19,320 nucleotides of DNA from NCBI GenBank assembly GCA_964653555.1, contig CAZZFT010000095.1:1-19320 (forward strand), read 5' to 3'. The notes under the pieces are model-generated. The model was not told where the DNA came from. It was given only the letters and a program-made list of their open reading frames with translations, and did no database searches. Made by a program: the position numbers and the translations under genes. This document shows, one piece after another, positions 6,943 through 15,343 of this stretch (position 1 is its first letter; each line of letters begins with the position of its first letter). The DNA is from JAHEJV01 sp964653555 (lineage in GTDB: Bacteria; Myxococcota_A; UBA9160; SMWR01).

Positions 6943-6989
6943 GTCTTCGCCGTCGGCGGTCGCTCCGGACCTCCACCACCGGCGCCGCC

Positions 6990-7012
6990 CCGGTCAGCGG
7001 GCCTGCGACCGG
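6990..7012. other. Short inverted repeat between convergent moaA and phosphodiesterase genes
   Basis: ccggtc at 6990-6995 pairs with gaccgg at 7007-7012 across an 11-nt loop. It lies in the 82-nt gap between two converging genes and might help end one or both transcripts. There is no T-run and the stem is short, so this is weak. Confidence 0.2.
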
Positions 7013-7024
7013 ACCCGCCGCTCC

Positions 7025-8440
7025 TCACTCCACGTAGCCGAGGGCCTTCAGGCGCTCGATCATCCCGCGGTCGCCGGGCGAGCGGACGGCCAGCGACGGG
7101 CCCTCGCGCGGCTGGGGGGTGTAGGTGGGGACCGTCTGCACGGGGCGGCGGGCGAGGAACTCCGGCCGGAACGCGTCGACGAGCGCGTGGCCCGCCATGT
7201 CGGCGCCGACCGGTACCCCCATCAGCGCCAGCACCGTCGGCGCGATGTCCCGCACCGAGGCCGCCGGCAGCGCAGAGCCCGGGGCGATGCCCGGCCCCGA
7301 GAGCACGAGGATCCCCGGCTCGGCGTGGTGGTGGTTGCCGCTGGAGTAGACGCTGGTGCCCTGGGCCTCCGGGGTGCCGTTGGCGAGGTCGGCGGACTGG
7401 CCGTGGTCGGAGACGATCACGACGGTCAGCGGCGTGCCGTCGTAGGCGTCGAGGAAGCGGCCCAGGATCTCGTCGACGTACACGTAGTAGTTCTCGATCA
7501 CGTCGCCGAAGGCCGCCACGTCCTGCGCGGGCACGTCGCGGAACGGCTCCGGCTCCATGTACTTCCAGAAGTAGTGCTCCATGGCGTCGACGCCGCTGGT
7601 GTAGAAGGCCATGAAGTCGGGCTGGTACTTGCGCAGGGCGTACAGGGCGGACTCGGAGGACGATCCGTCCTGGAGGATCGTGAACTTGAGCACGCTCAGC
7701 GGTCGGCCGCGCTGGTAGACGGGCTCGGCCTGGAGCTCGGCCATCTGCGCGTCGGAGAGCGTCGCGAAGCGGGCGATCCGCTGCGGATCGATCTCGCTGG
7801 CGGAGTCGATGAAGCCCCGGATCTCCGCGTAGAGCTCCTCCGGATGGGTCTCGCCCGGCTCGTGGACGAGCAGCGTCGGCTCGGTCAGGCCCAGGACCGA
7901 CTGGTAGGTGCGCTTGCGGACGAAGTTCGCGCGATCCGAGATCACGAACCCGTTCACGTCCTCGGCCGGGAAGGAGGCCCACCAGTTGGCCACGCCCACG
8001 CGGTAGCCGTGGTCGGAGAGGATGTTCCAGATCGCCTGCACCCGGCGCAGCTGGCTCGAGGGCAGGGTGCGCTCGTGGGTGCCGGGCAGCTCGACGACGA
8101 AGGACTGGATGCCGTGCACCGGCGGCAGCACGCCGGTGGCGATCGTGTTCCAGATCGGCGGCGAGATGGTGGGAGTGAGCGTCGCCAGCGGTGCGCGCGT
8201 GCCGGCCGCGATCAGCCGCGCGAGGTGGGGCAGGCGCCCCTGGGCGAGCAGTGGGTCGATCACCGTCCAGGTGGCGCCGTCCACGCCGAACAGCAGCAGC
8301 TTCGAGTCGACCCGCTCGAACGGGGCCTCGGGCGCCGGCTGCGCCTCGGGTCCGCAGCCGGAGACGACCAGCAGGGACGACAGGAGGACCACCGCCGCAC
8401 GCGGGAGGCCCCGGGCAGCCCTGCGTCGGGTCGCAGTCAT
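7025..8440 (-). CDS. Type I phosphodiesterase / alkaline-phosphatase-superfamily lipoprotein
   Basis: A 471-residue predicted exported lipoprotein: Arg-rich start, hydrophobic run and lipobox VSGC with Cys29. It belongs to the nucleotide pyrophosphatase/phosphodiesterase branch of the alkaline phosphatase superfamily, which uses two metal ions. Visible metal and catalytic landmarks are FGVDGATW (Asp54), TPTISPPIWNTIATG (Ser93 aligns with the family nucleophile Thr/Ser), SGVDAMEHYFW (Asp285, His289), VSDHGQ (Asp345, His346) and GNHHHAEPG (His372). The substrate is unknown; relatives act on nucleotides, phospholipid head groups and other phosphoesters. The gene converges with moaA (82-nt gap) and diverges from a solute-binding lipoprotein gene (115-nt gap). 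The ATG at 8438-8440 gives a good signal peptide, but the ribosome site is weak. Confidence 0.88.
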   Translation of the reverse strand: MTATRRRAARGLPRAAVVLLSSLLVVSGCGPEAQPAPEAPFERVDSKLLLFGVDGATWTVIDPLLAQGRLPHLARLIAAGTRAPLATLTPTISPPIWNTIATGVLPPVHGIQSFVVELPGTHERTLPSSQLRRVQAIWNILSDHGYRVGVANWWASFPAEDVNGFVISDRANFVRKRTYQSVLGLTEPTLLVHEPGETHPEELYAEIRGFIDSASEIDPQRIARFATLSDAQMAELQAEPVYQRGRPLSVLKFTILQDGSSSESALYALRKYQPDFMAFYTSGVDAMEHYFWKYMEPEPFRDVPAQDVAAFGDVIENYYVYVDEILGRFLDAYDGTPLTVVIVSDHGQSADLANGTPEAQGTSVYSSGNHHHAEPGILVLSGPGIAPGSALPAASVRDIAPTVLALMGVPVGADMAGHALVDAFRPEFLARRPVQTVPTYTPQPREGPSLAVRSPGDRGMIERLKALGYVE

Positions 8441-8525
8441 GCGTGGAGTTCTCGGCGGGGTCGCCCCGGCGCTTGAGTCGGCTGGCGGCCTTGGAGGATC
8501 AGCGCGATCGGGCGATGATCACGCC

Positions 8526-8542
8526 CGCGAGCATCGCTCGCG
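8526..8542 (+). promoter_or_regulatory. Hairpin just before the ribosome site of the solute-binding protein gene
   Basis: cgcgag (8526-8531) and ctcgcg (8537-8542) form a 6-bp stem with a 5-nt loop, ending 2-3 nt before the GGGGGGAG ribosome site. It could affect translation start or be a chance dyad in GC-rich sequence. Confidence 0.25.
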
Positions 8543-8555
8543 ATGGGGGGAGACC

Positions 8556-9383
8556 ATGCACCGCGGCCCGCTCACCGGCGTCCTCGCGCTCGGGCTCCTC
8601 GCCTGCGCGGCGCCCTTCGGTGGTGACGCGCCGCCCACCGCCGCCACGCCGCCGCCGACGCGGCTCCAGCAGATCCTGGAGCGCGGGGAGCTGCGGGTGG
8701 CCACCTCGGCGGACCTGCCGCCGCTCACCATGCGCGACAAGTCGGGCGAGATCACCGGCTTCGAGATCGAGCTCGTCCGCGCGCTCGCCGACGCGATGGG
8801 GCTCCGGGTGAGCTTCGTGGTGCGGCCCTTCGCCGACCTGCTCGCGACGCTCGCCGACGGCGAGGCCGATCTGGTGATCGCGGGGATGACGATGACGCCC
8901 GAGCGCAACGCGCGGGTGGCGTTCGCCGGACCCTACTTCATCTCGGGGACCGCCGTCGTCGCGCGCTCCGACGCGATCGCGGAGGCGGCGAGCGCCGGCG
9001 AGCTCGACGATCCGGCGCTCCGCTACGCGGCGCTGACCGGGTCGACCAGCGCGGCGTTCGTGGCCCGTGAGCTGCCTCGGGCGAAGCTCGTCGAGACCCG
9101 GGACTACGAGAGCGCGCTCGCGCTCCTGCTCGGGGACGAGGTCGACGGGATCGTGGCCGACTTCCTGGCGTGCCAGGCCGCGATGTGGCGCCATCCCGAG
9201 GCCGACCTCTCGGTCTCGGCGCCGTTCACGACCGAGCCCCTGGGCATCGCGCTTCCCGCCGACGATCCGCTGCTCCTGAACCTGGTGCAGAACTACCTGC
9301 ACACGATCGATGACACCGGTCAGCTGATGCAGCTCCAGGCGCACTGGCTGGCCGACGGATGGTGGCTCGCCGAGCTGCCCTGA
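8556..9383 (+). CDS. Family 3 extracellular solute-binding lipoprotein, ligand unknown
   Basis: A 275-residue protein of the SBP_bac_3 (amino-acid-binding-like) family. The start ATG at 8556 follows a GGGGGAG site. The signal ends in the lipobox LLAC with Cys17, followed by an Ala/Pro-rich linker. The binding domain begins at ILERGELRVATSADLPPLT and continues with GFEIELVRALADAMGL, DLVIAGMTMTPERNARVAFA (the family's conserved 'D-x-x-x-x-G-x-x-x-T-x-x-R' stretch) and GPYF. The C-terminal part has ADFLACQAAMWRHPEADL and PLGIALPADDPLL. No permease or ATPase of this transporter class is adjacent, so it looks like an orphan binding protein. The next gene, an M48 protease, begins 5 nt after its stop, so the two are probably co-transcribed. 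The ligand cannot be read from sequence. Confidence 0.88.
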   Translation: MHRGPLTGVLALGLLACAAPFGGDAPPTAATPPPTRLQQILERGELRVATSADLPPLTMRDKSGEITGFEIELVRALADAMGLRVSFVVRPFADLLATLADGEADLVIAGMTMTPERNARVAFAGPYFISGTAVVARSDAIAEAASAGELDDPALRYAALTGSTSAAFVARELPRAKLVETRDYESALALLLGDEVDGIVADFLACQAAMWRHPEADLSVSAPFTTEPLGIALPADDPLLLNLVQNYLHTIDDTGQLMQLQAHWLADGWWLAELP

Positions 9384-9388
9384 AGCCC

Positions 9389-10840
9389 ATGCCCCCCCGC
9401 CCGTTCCACCGAGTCCGACTCCTGCCGGCGATCGCCGCCCTGCTGGCCGTCGCCGCCTGCGCCTCGGGCGGCGCGAGCCGTCAAGGACCGAAGCGCACGG
9501 TGCTCCTCGATACCCAGTACGCCGATGCGCGGGCCGGCGAGGAGTCCTCGAAGCAGGTGGCGGCGGAGATCGGACTGATCGACGATCCCGCCCTGCAGGG
9601 CTACGTGAGCGAGATCGGCCGCAGGCTGCTGCGCGGCGTGCCGAGGCGCGGCTTCGACTTCCAGTTCTCGATCGTCGATCAGGTCGAGCCCAACGCCTTC
9701 GCTCTTCCCGGCGGCTACATCTTCATCTCGCGCGGGCTCCTGCTGCTCGCCAACGACGAGGACGAGCTCGCCTGCGTGATGGGCCACGAGATCGTCCACG
9801 CGGTCAAGCGCCACGCCGCCGCCGCCCAGGCCTATGCGAGCACCGTCAACCCGCTCGCGATGCCGTGGAATCGCGCGGCGGTGCAGGCGGCCTACGGGCG
9901 CGACATGGAGCGCGACGCCGACGAGGGCGGCCAGCAGCTGTGCGCGGCGGCGGGCTACGACCCGATGGCGCTGTCGACCTTCCTGCGCAGCCTCGAGCAG
10001 CTGGAGCTGCTGCGCCAGGGCTACTCGCGTCCGCCGAGCTTCTTCGACAGCCATCCCGGCTCGCGCGAGCGCGCCGCGGCCAACGCGGTGCGCGCCAACG
10101 AGATGCGCTGGCACCGCGATCCCGCGCTGGGCGACACGCGGGCGCGTCTGCTCCAGCACATCGACGGGCTGGCGGTGGGCGGCCGGCCCGCGGCGGGGAT
10201 GTTCGTCGGCGACGTGTTCGTGCACCCGGTGCTCGGCTTCCGCATCCACTTCCCCGCCGGCTGGCGCCAGATGAACACAAACCAGGCGGTGGGCGCCATT
10301 CAGCCCGAGGGCGATGCGGTGGTGTACCTGACCGCCGATCTCCCCGAGGGCGATCCCAAGGATCTGGCCCAGATCTGGGTGGAGCGGATGAGGACGAGCG
10401 GAGAGGCCCTGCAGGTGGCCGACTCGCGGCCGGTGAAGGTCGGGGCGATCGACTGCTGGCGCCTGCGGATCGAGCAGCGGGCGGGTCCGGTTCGCGTCGC
10501 GTCTTCGATCACCTTCGTCCCCTATCACGAGTCGACCTGGCGGATCGCCGGCACCACGCGCGACGCCACCTGGTCGCGCTACCAGGGCCCGATCCAGAAC
10601 ACCGCGCGCAGCTTCCGCCCGCTCCAGGAGGGAGACCTGGCCGACCTCCGGGTGATGCGCCTCGCCCTGGTGGAGGCGCGGCCCGGCGAGACCCTCCCCG
10701 CGCTGCACGCGCGCACCGGCGACTCCTGGGACCTCGCGCGCGCCGCGATCTACAACGGCGTGTTCGTGAGCCACCGCTTCGAGGGCGGAGAGACGGTCAA
10801 GATCGCGAAGTCGGAGCCCTACGTACCTCCGGTCCGGTGA
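9389..10840 (+). CDS. M48-family zinc metalloprotease lipoprotein with LysM-like C-terminus
   Basis: A 483-residue predicted periplasmic lipoprotein protease. The signal peptide ends in LAVAAC (lipid Cys24). The peptidase domain includes the substrate-cleft segment NAFALPGGYIFISRGLL, the zinc motif HEIVH (133-137) and a downstream ERDAD whose Glu (174) is the likely third zinc ligand. AGYDPMALSTFL and FFDSHPGSRERAA are typical of the BepA/YfgC-like branch. Instead of TPR repeats, it has a region starting FVHPVLGFRIHFPAGW, then a terminal segment (about 430-473) with PGETLPALHARTG and FEGGETVKI that looks like a LysM-type fold. An in-frame ATG at 9359 would overlap the preceding gene; I chose 9389 for a normal signal peptide, though neither start has a good ribosome site. 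The likely role is envelope protein quality control or cell-wall-linked proteolysis (inference). Confidence 0.88.
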   Translation: MPPRPFHRVRLLPAIAALLAVAACASGGASRQGPKRTVLLDTQYADARAGEESSKQVAAEIGLIDDPALQGYVSEIGRRLLRGVPRRGFDFQFSIVDQVEPNAFALPGGYIFISRGLLLLANDEDELACVMGHEIVHAVKRHAAAAQAYASTVNPLAMPWNRAAVQAAYGRDMERDADEGGQQLCAAAGYDPMALSTFLRSLEQLELLRQGYSRPPSFFDSHPGSRERAAANAVRANEMRWHRDPALGDTRARLLQHIDGLAVGGRPAAGMFVGDVFVHPVLGFRIHFPAGWRQMNTNQAVGAIQPEGDAVVYLTADLPEGDPKDLAQIWVERMRTSGEALQVADSRPVKVGAIDCWRLRIEQRAGPVRVASSITFVPYHESTWRIAGTTRDATWSRYQGPIQNTARSFRPLQEGDLADLRVMRLALVEARPGETLPALHARTGDSWDLARAAIYNGVFVSHRFEGGETVKIAKSEPYVPPVR

Positions 10841-10883
10841 GCGGGACCTCAACCCGGGCGGGCGTCCGTGCGATCCGGATCCC

Positions 10884-12002
10884 GTGTCGACGTCTTCCGG
10901 TCCCGGTCCCGGGCTCCGCTTCGGCGAGGGGCGCATCAGCGGCGCGATCTCGGTGCTGCTGGGCGCCTGCTGTCTGCTCGGGGCGCTGTGCTTCCACTTC
11001 CCCGAGTACCTGACCACGCCCGAGCTGCGCGCGACCTACGACGTGGCGCTGCTCCGCGACCTGCTGGCCGCGGGGCTGATCGGAGCGGCGGCGCTCGGCA
11101 CCGTTTCGATGCTGCTGTGGAAGTCGCGGGCGCTCGGCTTCACGGGCGTCGCGCTCGCGCTCGCGGCCCAGTGGCTCGGCGGCGCGAACGTGCGCGTCGA
11201 CGACCTCGACCAGCCCGTGATCTCCTTCGGCTTCGACTGGCTGGTGCTGGCGTTGCTCGCGAACACCCTCGTGTTCACGCTGATCGAGCGCCTGTGGCCG
11301 CTGCGCCGCGACCAGCTCACGTTTCGGCCCCAATGGAAGCTCGACTTCACCTACTACGCGTTCAACCACCTGATGGTGAGCGTGGTCCTGCTGATCACCA
11401 CCTTCTTCTCCGAGCGCCTGTTCGGCTGGGCGGTGCACGACGGTCTCCAGGGCTGGGTCCGCTCCCAGCCCGTCGCGCTCCAGATCGCGGAGGTGCTGGT
11501 CGTGGCCGACCTCGCCCAGTACTGGGGCCACCGCTGGATGCACGCGAGCCCGACCCTGTGGAGGTTCCACGCCGTGCACCACTGCCCGGCCGAGATGGAC
11601 TGGCTCTCGGGCTCGCGGATGCACTTCCTCGAGGTGCTGTTCACGCGCTCGACGGTGCTCACGCCGATCTACCTGCTGGGCTTCGCCGAGAGCGCGGTGA
11701 GCGCCTACGTGGTCTGGGTCGGGATCCAGAGCGTGCTGGTGCACTCGAACACCCGCTGGAGCTTCGGTCCGCTGCGGCGGGTGCTCGCCTCACCCCACTT
11801 CCACCACTGGCACCACGCCGCCGATGCGGAGGCGATCGACAAGAACTTCGCCGCCCACCTGCCCTTGCTCGACGTCCTCTTCGGCACCTACGTGGACAGC
11901 CCCGGCCGCTGGCCCGAGCGCTACGGGGTGGTCGGCAAGCCCCTGCCCGAGGGCTTCCTCGCCCAGCACCTCTACCCCTTCGTGGCCCCGGGCCGGGGCT
12001 GA
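10884..12002 (+). CDS. Fatty acid hydroxylase / sterol desaturase superfamily membrane protein
   Basis: Integral membrane di-iron oxygenase, 372 residues from a GTG start at 10884. The N-terminal 130 residues hold about four hydrophobic segments before the catalytic region. The His clusters are HRWMH (216-220), HAVHH (229-233), a lone His247 and His287 (VHSNTRW), and HFHHWHH (305-311). Together these give the eight-His-type arrangement of the superfamily that binds two irons. Members hydroxylate or desaturate sterols, fatty acids, carotenoids or sphingolipids, and the substrate cannot be assigned here. It follows the M48 gene by 43 nt on the same strand, possibly one operon, and converges with mltD 25 nt away. 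The ribosome site before the GTG is poor, but the hydrophobic N-terminus begins soon after it. Confidence 0.9.
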   Translation: MSTSSGPGPGLRFGEGRISGAISVLLGACCLLGALCFHFPEYLTTPELRATYDVALLRDLLAAGLIGAAALGTVSMLLWKSRALGFTGVALALAAQWLGGANVRVDDLDQPVISFGFDWLVLALLANTLVFTLIERLWPLRRDQLTFRPQWKLDFTYYAFNHLMVSVVLLITTFFSERLFGWAVHDGLQGWVRSQPVALQIAEVLVVADLAQYWGHRWMHASPTLWRFHAVHHCPAEMDWLSGSRMHFLEVLFTRSTVLTPIYLLGFAESAVSAYVVWVGIQSVLVHSNTRWSFGPLRRVLASPHFHHWHHAADAEAIDKNFAAHLPLLDVLFGTYVDSPGRWPERYGVVGKPLPEGFLAQHLYPFVAPGRG

Positions 12003-12013
12003 GGCGACGGGCG

Positions 12014-12029
12014 GAGCCCGATCCGGCTC
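12014..12029. terminator. Possible terminator hairpin between convergent hydroxylase and mltD genes
   Basis: gagcc (12014-12018) and ggctc (12025-12029) form a 5-bp stem with a 6-nt loop in the 25-nt gap between converging stop codons, touching the mltD stop. No T-run is present. The position is right for a shared terminator, but the stem is weak. Confidence 0.2.
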
Positions 12030-13266
12030 ACAGACCGGCTTCGAGACTCCCGACCGCCGGAGGCTGCACGGCCGCGACCGCGATGTCCCGGTACGAGAGC
12101 GGTACCAGCAGGTCCTGCCCGGCACGGATCAGCGTACCCGGCAGGTGGTTGGCCTCGCGCAGCGCCTGGATCGAGATCCGGTAGTGGCGGGCGATGCCGC
12201 TGAGCGTTTCGCCGCGCCGCACGTGATGACGGGCGAAGCGCAGCCGCTTGCCGGGGGGCAGCTCCGCCAGCGCCCGCTCGAAGCGCTCCCGCGCCGCGAC
12301 GGGTACGAGCAGCCGCGGCGGTCCGTGGGGCGCCGTCGCCTGGCGATTGAACTCCGGATTCAGCGCCCGGAGCTCCTCCAGCGAGATCCCCATCAGATCC
12401 GCAGCCAGGCGCAGGTCGATCTGGCCGTCGAGGGGCACGAGGGCGAAGTAGGGGGTGTTGGGAACCTCGGGAAGCTCGAGCCCGAAGACCTCGGGCTCGG
12501 CGACCAGCCGGGAGAGCGCCAGAAGCTCCGGCACGTAGGCCCGCGTCTCCCGCGGAAGGTCGAGGTCGAAGAAGTCGCCGGGCAGGCCGCGCCGGTGAGC
12601 GCGCTCCACGGCCCTCTGCACGTTCCTCTCTCCCGCGTTGTACGCGGCGAGGGCCAGCAGCCAGTCGCCGTCGAACTCGTCGTGCAGGGCCTGGAGGTAG
12701 TCGAGCGCCGCGCGCGTGGCGTCGACCACGTCGCGGCGGCCCTCGTACCACCAGCTGCGCTCCAGGCCGTAGTGCCGGCCGGTCCGGTCCATGAACTGCC
12801 ACAAGCCGGCCGCTCCGCAGGACGAGTAGGCGAAGGGATCGAAGCCGCTCTCCACGATCGGGAGCAGGGCCAGATCGAGGGGCATGTCGCGGTCCTCGAG
12901 CGACTCGACGATGTGGTGCAGATAGCGGCGAGCCCGCCCCAAGGAGCGCTGGAGGTACGCCGGATGGCTGCGGTACCAGTCGAGCTGGCGCTCGACGGAC
13001 GGATGGTCGAAATCCTGCAGGGACAAGCCCGCGCGCATGCGCTCGAACAGGTCGTCGACTTCGGGGGGGGCGATCGGGCCCCGTACATCACCTCGTGTCG
13101 GAGGCCCGATCTCCGCGGAGGGTGCGATGGGCGGCTGCTCGTCCGCGGCCGGGTGCCCCGAGGCTCCGGCGGGACCCGGGTGCTCGGGCAGGTGAGCGCA
13201 GGCCGCGAGCAGCAACCCGCAGAGCACCACGACGCACCGGCTGTGTCTCTCCCGACCCGACGCCAT
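12028..13266 (-). CDS. mltD: Membrane-bound lytic murein transglycosylase D, lipoprotein with LysM
   Basis: Cuts the glycan strands of peptidoglycan, leaving 1,6-anhydro-muropeptides; anchored in the envelope by a lipid. It is 412 residues from the chosen ATG. The signal MASGRERHSRCVVVLCGLLL ends in AAC (lipid Cys23), followed by a Pro/Ala-rich linker. The catalytic SLT domain carries ALLPIVESGFDPFAYS (Glu139), GAAGLWQFM and LAAYNAGERNV. After it comes a degenerate LysM-like unit (IDLRLAADLMGISLEELRAL) and a clear LysM (about 349-393, VRRGETLSGIARHYRISIQA). A GTG at 13302 would add 12 residues, but the ATG at 13264-13266 gives a cleaner signal peptide. The gene is divergent from yejA, with 261 nt between starts. 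The neighbouring peptide importer suggests a link to muropeptide uptake. Confidence 0.93.
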   Translation of the reverse strand: MASGRERHSRCVVVLCGLLLAACAHLPEHPGPAGASGHPAADEQPPIAPSAEIGPPTRGDVRGPIAPPEVDDLFERMRAGLSLQDFDHPSVERQLDWYRSHPAYLQRSLGRARRYLHHIVESLEDRDMPLDLALLPIVESGFDPFAYSSCGAAGLWQFMDRTGRHYGLERSWWYEGRRDVVDATRAALDYLQALHDEFDGDWLLALAAYNAGERNVQRAVERAHRRGLPGDFFDLDLPRETRAYVPELLALSRLVAEPEVFGLELPEVPNTPYFALVPLDGQIDLRLAADLMGISLEELRALNPEFNRQATAPHGPPRLLVPVAARERFERALAELPPGKRLRFARHHVRRGETLSGIARHYRISIQALREANHLPGTLIRAGQDLLVPLSYRDIAVAAVQPPAVGSLEAGL

Positions 13267-13433
13267 CAGTGGCCAACCATGGTCCGCCCTCACAGAGCTC
13301 ACGAATCACCAGAGGTGCCTGCGAATACCCACGAGCCCACGAGGGGATCGGTACGCCGGGACAGAACTTTACCGCGCCGGTGTTAGCCGAGATTGCCGAT
13401 CGGATCAATCGGATCCGGAGCCGAGGCAGGTCC

Positions 13434-13461
13434 GTCGACTCCCCGGCTGCACGCCTATACT
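13434..13461 (+). promoter_or_regulatory. Putative promoter of the yejABEF operon
   Basis: TATACT at 13456-13461 is a near-perfect -10 box. A weak -35 (gtcgac, 13434-13439) lies 16 nt upstream. Transcription would begin near 13468, about 60 nt before the yejA ATG. Two direct atcggatc octamers with a 9-nt period (13399-13406 and 13408-13415) sit just upstream of the -35 and might be an operator (inference). Confidence 0.45.
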
Positions 13462-13527
13462 CCTCCGCGGTCGTCGCTGGACCGTGACCTTGGGGGGTCG
13501 TCGATCGCGATCCGCGCCACACGATTG

Positions 13528-15315
13528 ATGGCTGCCGCTGTCCTTGCGCTCGCCGCGTCGCCCGAGCCTCCGAGCCGGCACGGCATCGCCATGTACGGCG
13601 ACCTCCGCTATCCGGCGGACTTCCAGCACTTCGACTACGTCGAGCCCGATGCACCCAAGGGCGGCACGCTGCGCCTGGCCGTCGCCGAGGAGACCTTCGA
13701 CAGCTTCAACCCCTTCATCATCAAGGGCAATCCCGCGGCGGGCATCGGCGCGCTGTGGGACACGCTGCTCACCCCCTCGGCCGACGAGCCCTTCAGCGAG
13801 TACGGCCTCCTCGCCGAGACGGTGCAGACGCCCGCGGACCGCTCCTGGGTGGCCTTCGAGCTGCGGCCCGAGGCGCGCTGGCACGACGGAACGCCGATCA
13901 CGGCCGACGACGTGATCTGGAGCTTCGATACGCTGCGCGAGAAGGGTGCTCCCTTCTTCCACTTCTACTACGCGAGCGTGGTGCGCGTCGAGAAGACCGG
14001 GCCGCGCGGCGTGCGCTTCGTGTTCGAGCCCGGCAGCAACCGCGAGCTGCCGCTGATCCTGGGCCAGCTTCCGGTGCTGCCGAAGCACTGGTGGGCGGAG
14101 CGGAACTTCGACCAGACCAGCCTGGAGCGGCCGCTGGGCAGCGGGCCCTACGAGGTGGGGCGATTCGAGGCGGGGCGCTTCGTCGAGTACCGGCGCGTGT
14201 CCGACTACTGGGGCCGCGACCTGCCGGTCAACCGGGGGCGTTACAACTTCGACGTGGAGCACTACGACTACTACCGCGACGACACGGTGGCGCTCGAGGC
14301 CTTCAAGGGCGGTCAGTTCGACTTCCGGCTCGAGTCCTCCTCGAAGGCCTGGGCCACGAGCTACGACGTCCCCGAGGTGCGCGACGGGCGCATCGTCAAG
14401 CGGGAGGTCCCCTACGGACTTCCGGCGGGCATGCAGGGCTTCGCCATGAACCAGCGGCGCGCGCTGTTCCAGGATCGCCGCGTGCGCGAGGCGCTCGATC
14501 TGGCCTTCGACTTCGAGTGGACGAACAAGACGCTCTTCTACGGGCAGTACACGCGCACCCAGAGCTATTTCGAGAACTCGGATCTGGCCGCCCGCGGCCT
14601 GCCGGGCCCGGAGGAGCTCGCGCTCCTCGAGCCCTTCCGCGGCCGGGTGCCCGACGAGGTCTTCAGCCAGATGTATCGCGAGCCCACGACCGACGGCTCG
14701 GGCCACAATCGCGCCAACCTGCTGCGCGCAGCGGAGCTGCTGAAGGAGGCCGGCTGGGCCGTGCGGGAGGGCCGCCTCGTCCGGGACGGCCAGCCCTTCT
14801 CCTTCGAGATCCTGCTGCCGGGGCCCCAGTACGAGCGCATCGCGCTGCCGTACCGGAAGGACCTGGAGCGCCTCGGGATCGAGGCGACCGTGCGCACCGT
14901 GGACGCGTCGCAGTACCGCCGGCGCATGGACAGCTACGACTACGACATGACCATCGCCGTCTTCCCCCAGTCCGAATCCCCGGGCAACGAGCAGCGGGAC
15001 TACTGGGGCAGCGAGGCGGCGGGACGCCCGGGCAGCCGGAACCTGATCGGGATCCGCGACCCGGTGGTGGACGCGCTGGTGGAGAAGATCATCGCTGCGC
15101 CCGATCGGTCGAGCCTGGTGGTACGCTGCCGCGCGCTGGACCGGGTCCTGCTGTTCCACCACTACGTCGTGCCGAACTGGTACCTGGCGAAGCAGCGCAT
15201 CGCGTACTGGAACGAGTTCGGGATGCCCTCGGTGGTGCCGCGCTCCGGGGTACAGATCGACGCGTGGTGGTTCGATCCCGTGAGAGCCGCGGCCCTCGCC
15301 GACGGGAAGCGGTAG
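13528..15315 (+). CDS. yejA: YejA-type periplasmic oligopeptide-binding protein (ABC importer)
   Basis: Family 5 solute-binding protein of the YejABEF importer, 595 residues against about 604 in E. coli YejA as I recall it. Shared blocks include FQHFDYVEPDAPKGGTLRL, FNPFIIKGNPAAGI, LWDTLLT, WHDGTPITADDV, SGPYEVGRFE, LPVNRGRYNFD, FDFEWTNKTLFYGQYTRTQS and a C-terminal DAWWFDP. E. coli YejABEF imports microcin C and peptides; relatives in Rhizobiales take up muropeptides. The start is uncertain. The frame stays open to 13393, but a good -10 lies at 13456, so translation should begin later, and the ATG at 13528 is the first ATG after it. Its signal peptide (MAAAVLALAASPEP) lacks the usual basic start, and no ribosome site is near. 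It is the first gene of yejABEF, 28 nt before yejB. Confidence 0.93.
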   Translation: MAAAVLALAASPEPPSRHGIAMYGDLRYPADFQHFDYVEPDAPKGGTLRLAVAEETFDSFNPFIIKGNPAAGIGALWDTLLTPSADEPFSEYGLLAETVQTPADRSWVAFELRPEARWHDGTPITADDVIWSFDTLREKGAPFFHFYYASVVRVEKTGPRGVRFVFEPGSNRELPLILGQLPVLPKHWWAERNFDQTSLERPLGSGPYEVGRFEAGRFVEYRRVSDYWGRDLPVNRGRYNFDVEHYDYYRDDTVALEAFKGGQFDFRLESSSKAWATSYDVPEVRDGRIVKREVPYGLPAGMQGFAMNQRRALFQDRRVREALDLAFDFEWTNKTLFYGQYTRTQSYFENSDLAARGLPGPEELALLEPFRGRVPDEVFSQMYREPTTDGSGHNRANLLRAAELLKEAGWAVREGRLVRDGQPFSFEILLPGPQYERIALPYRKDLERLGIEATVRTVDASQYRRRMDSYDYDMTIAVFPQSESPGNEQRDYWGSEAAGRPGSRNLIGIRDPVVDALVEKIIAAPDRSSLVVRCRALDRVLLFHHYVVPNWYLAKQRIAYWNEFGMPSVVPRSGVQIDAWWFDPVRAAALADGKR

Positions 15316-15343
15316 GCGCGGCCTCGCCTCGCCGAAGGATGCC

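Noticed and set aside
9320..11017. A 565-residue minus-strand open frame opposite the M48 protease
   Set aside because: It lacks any motif, and the plus-strand frame has HEIVH and family-typical blocks.
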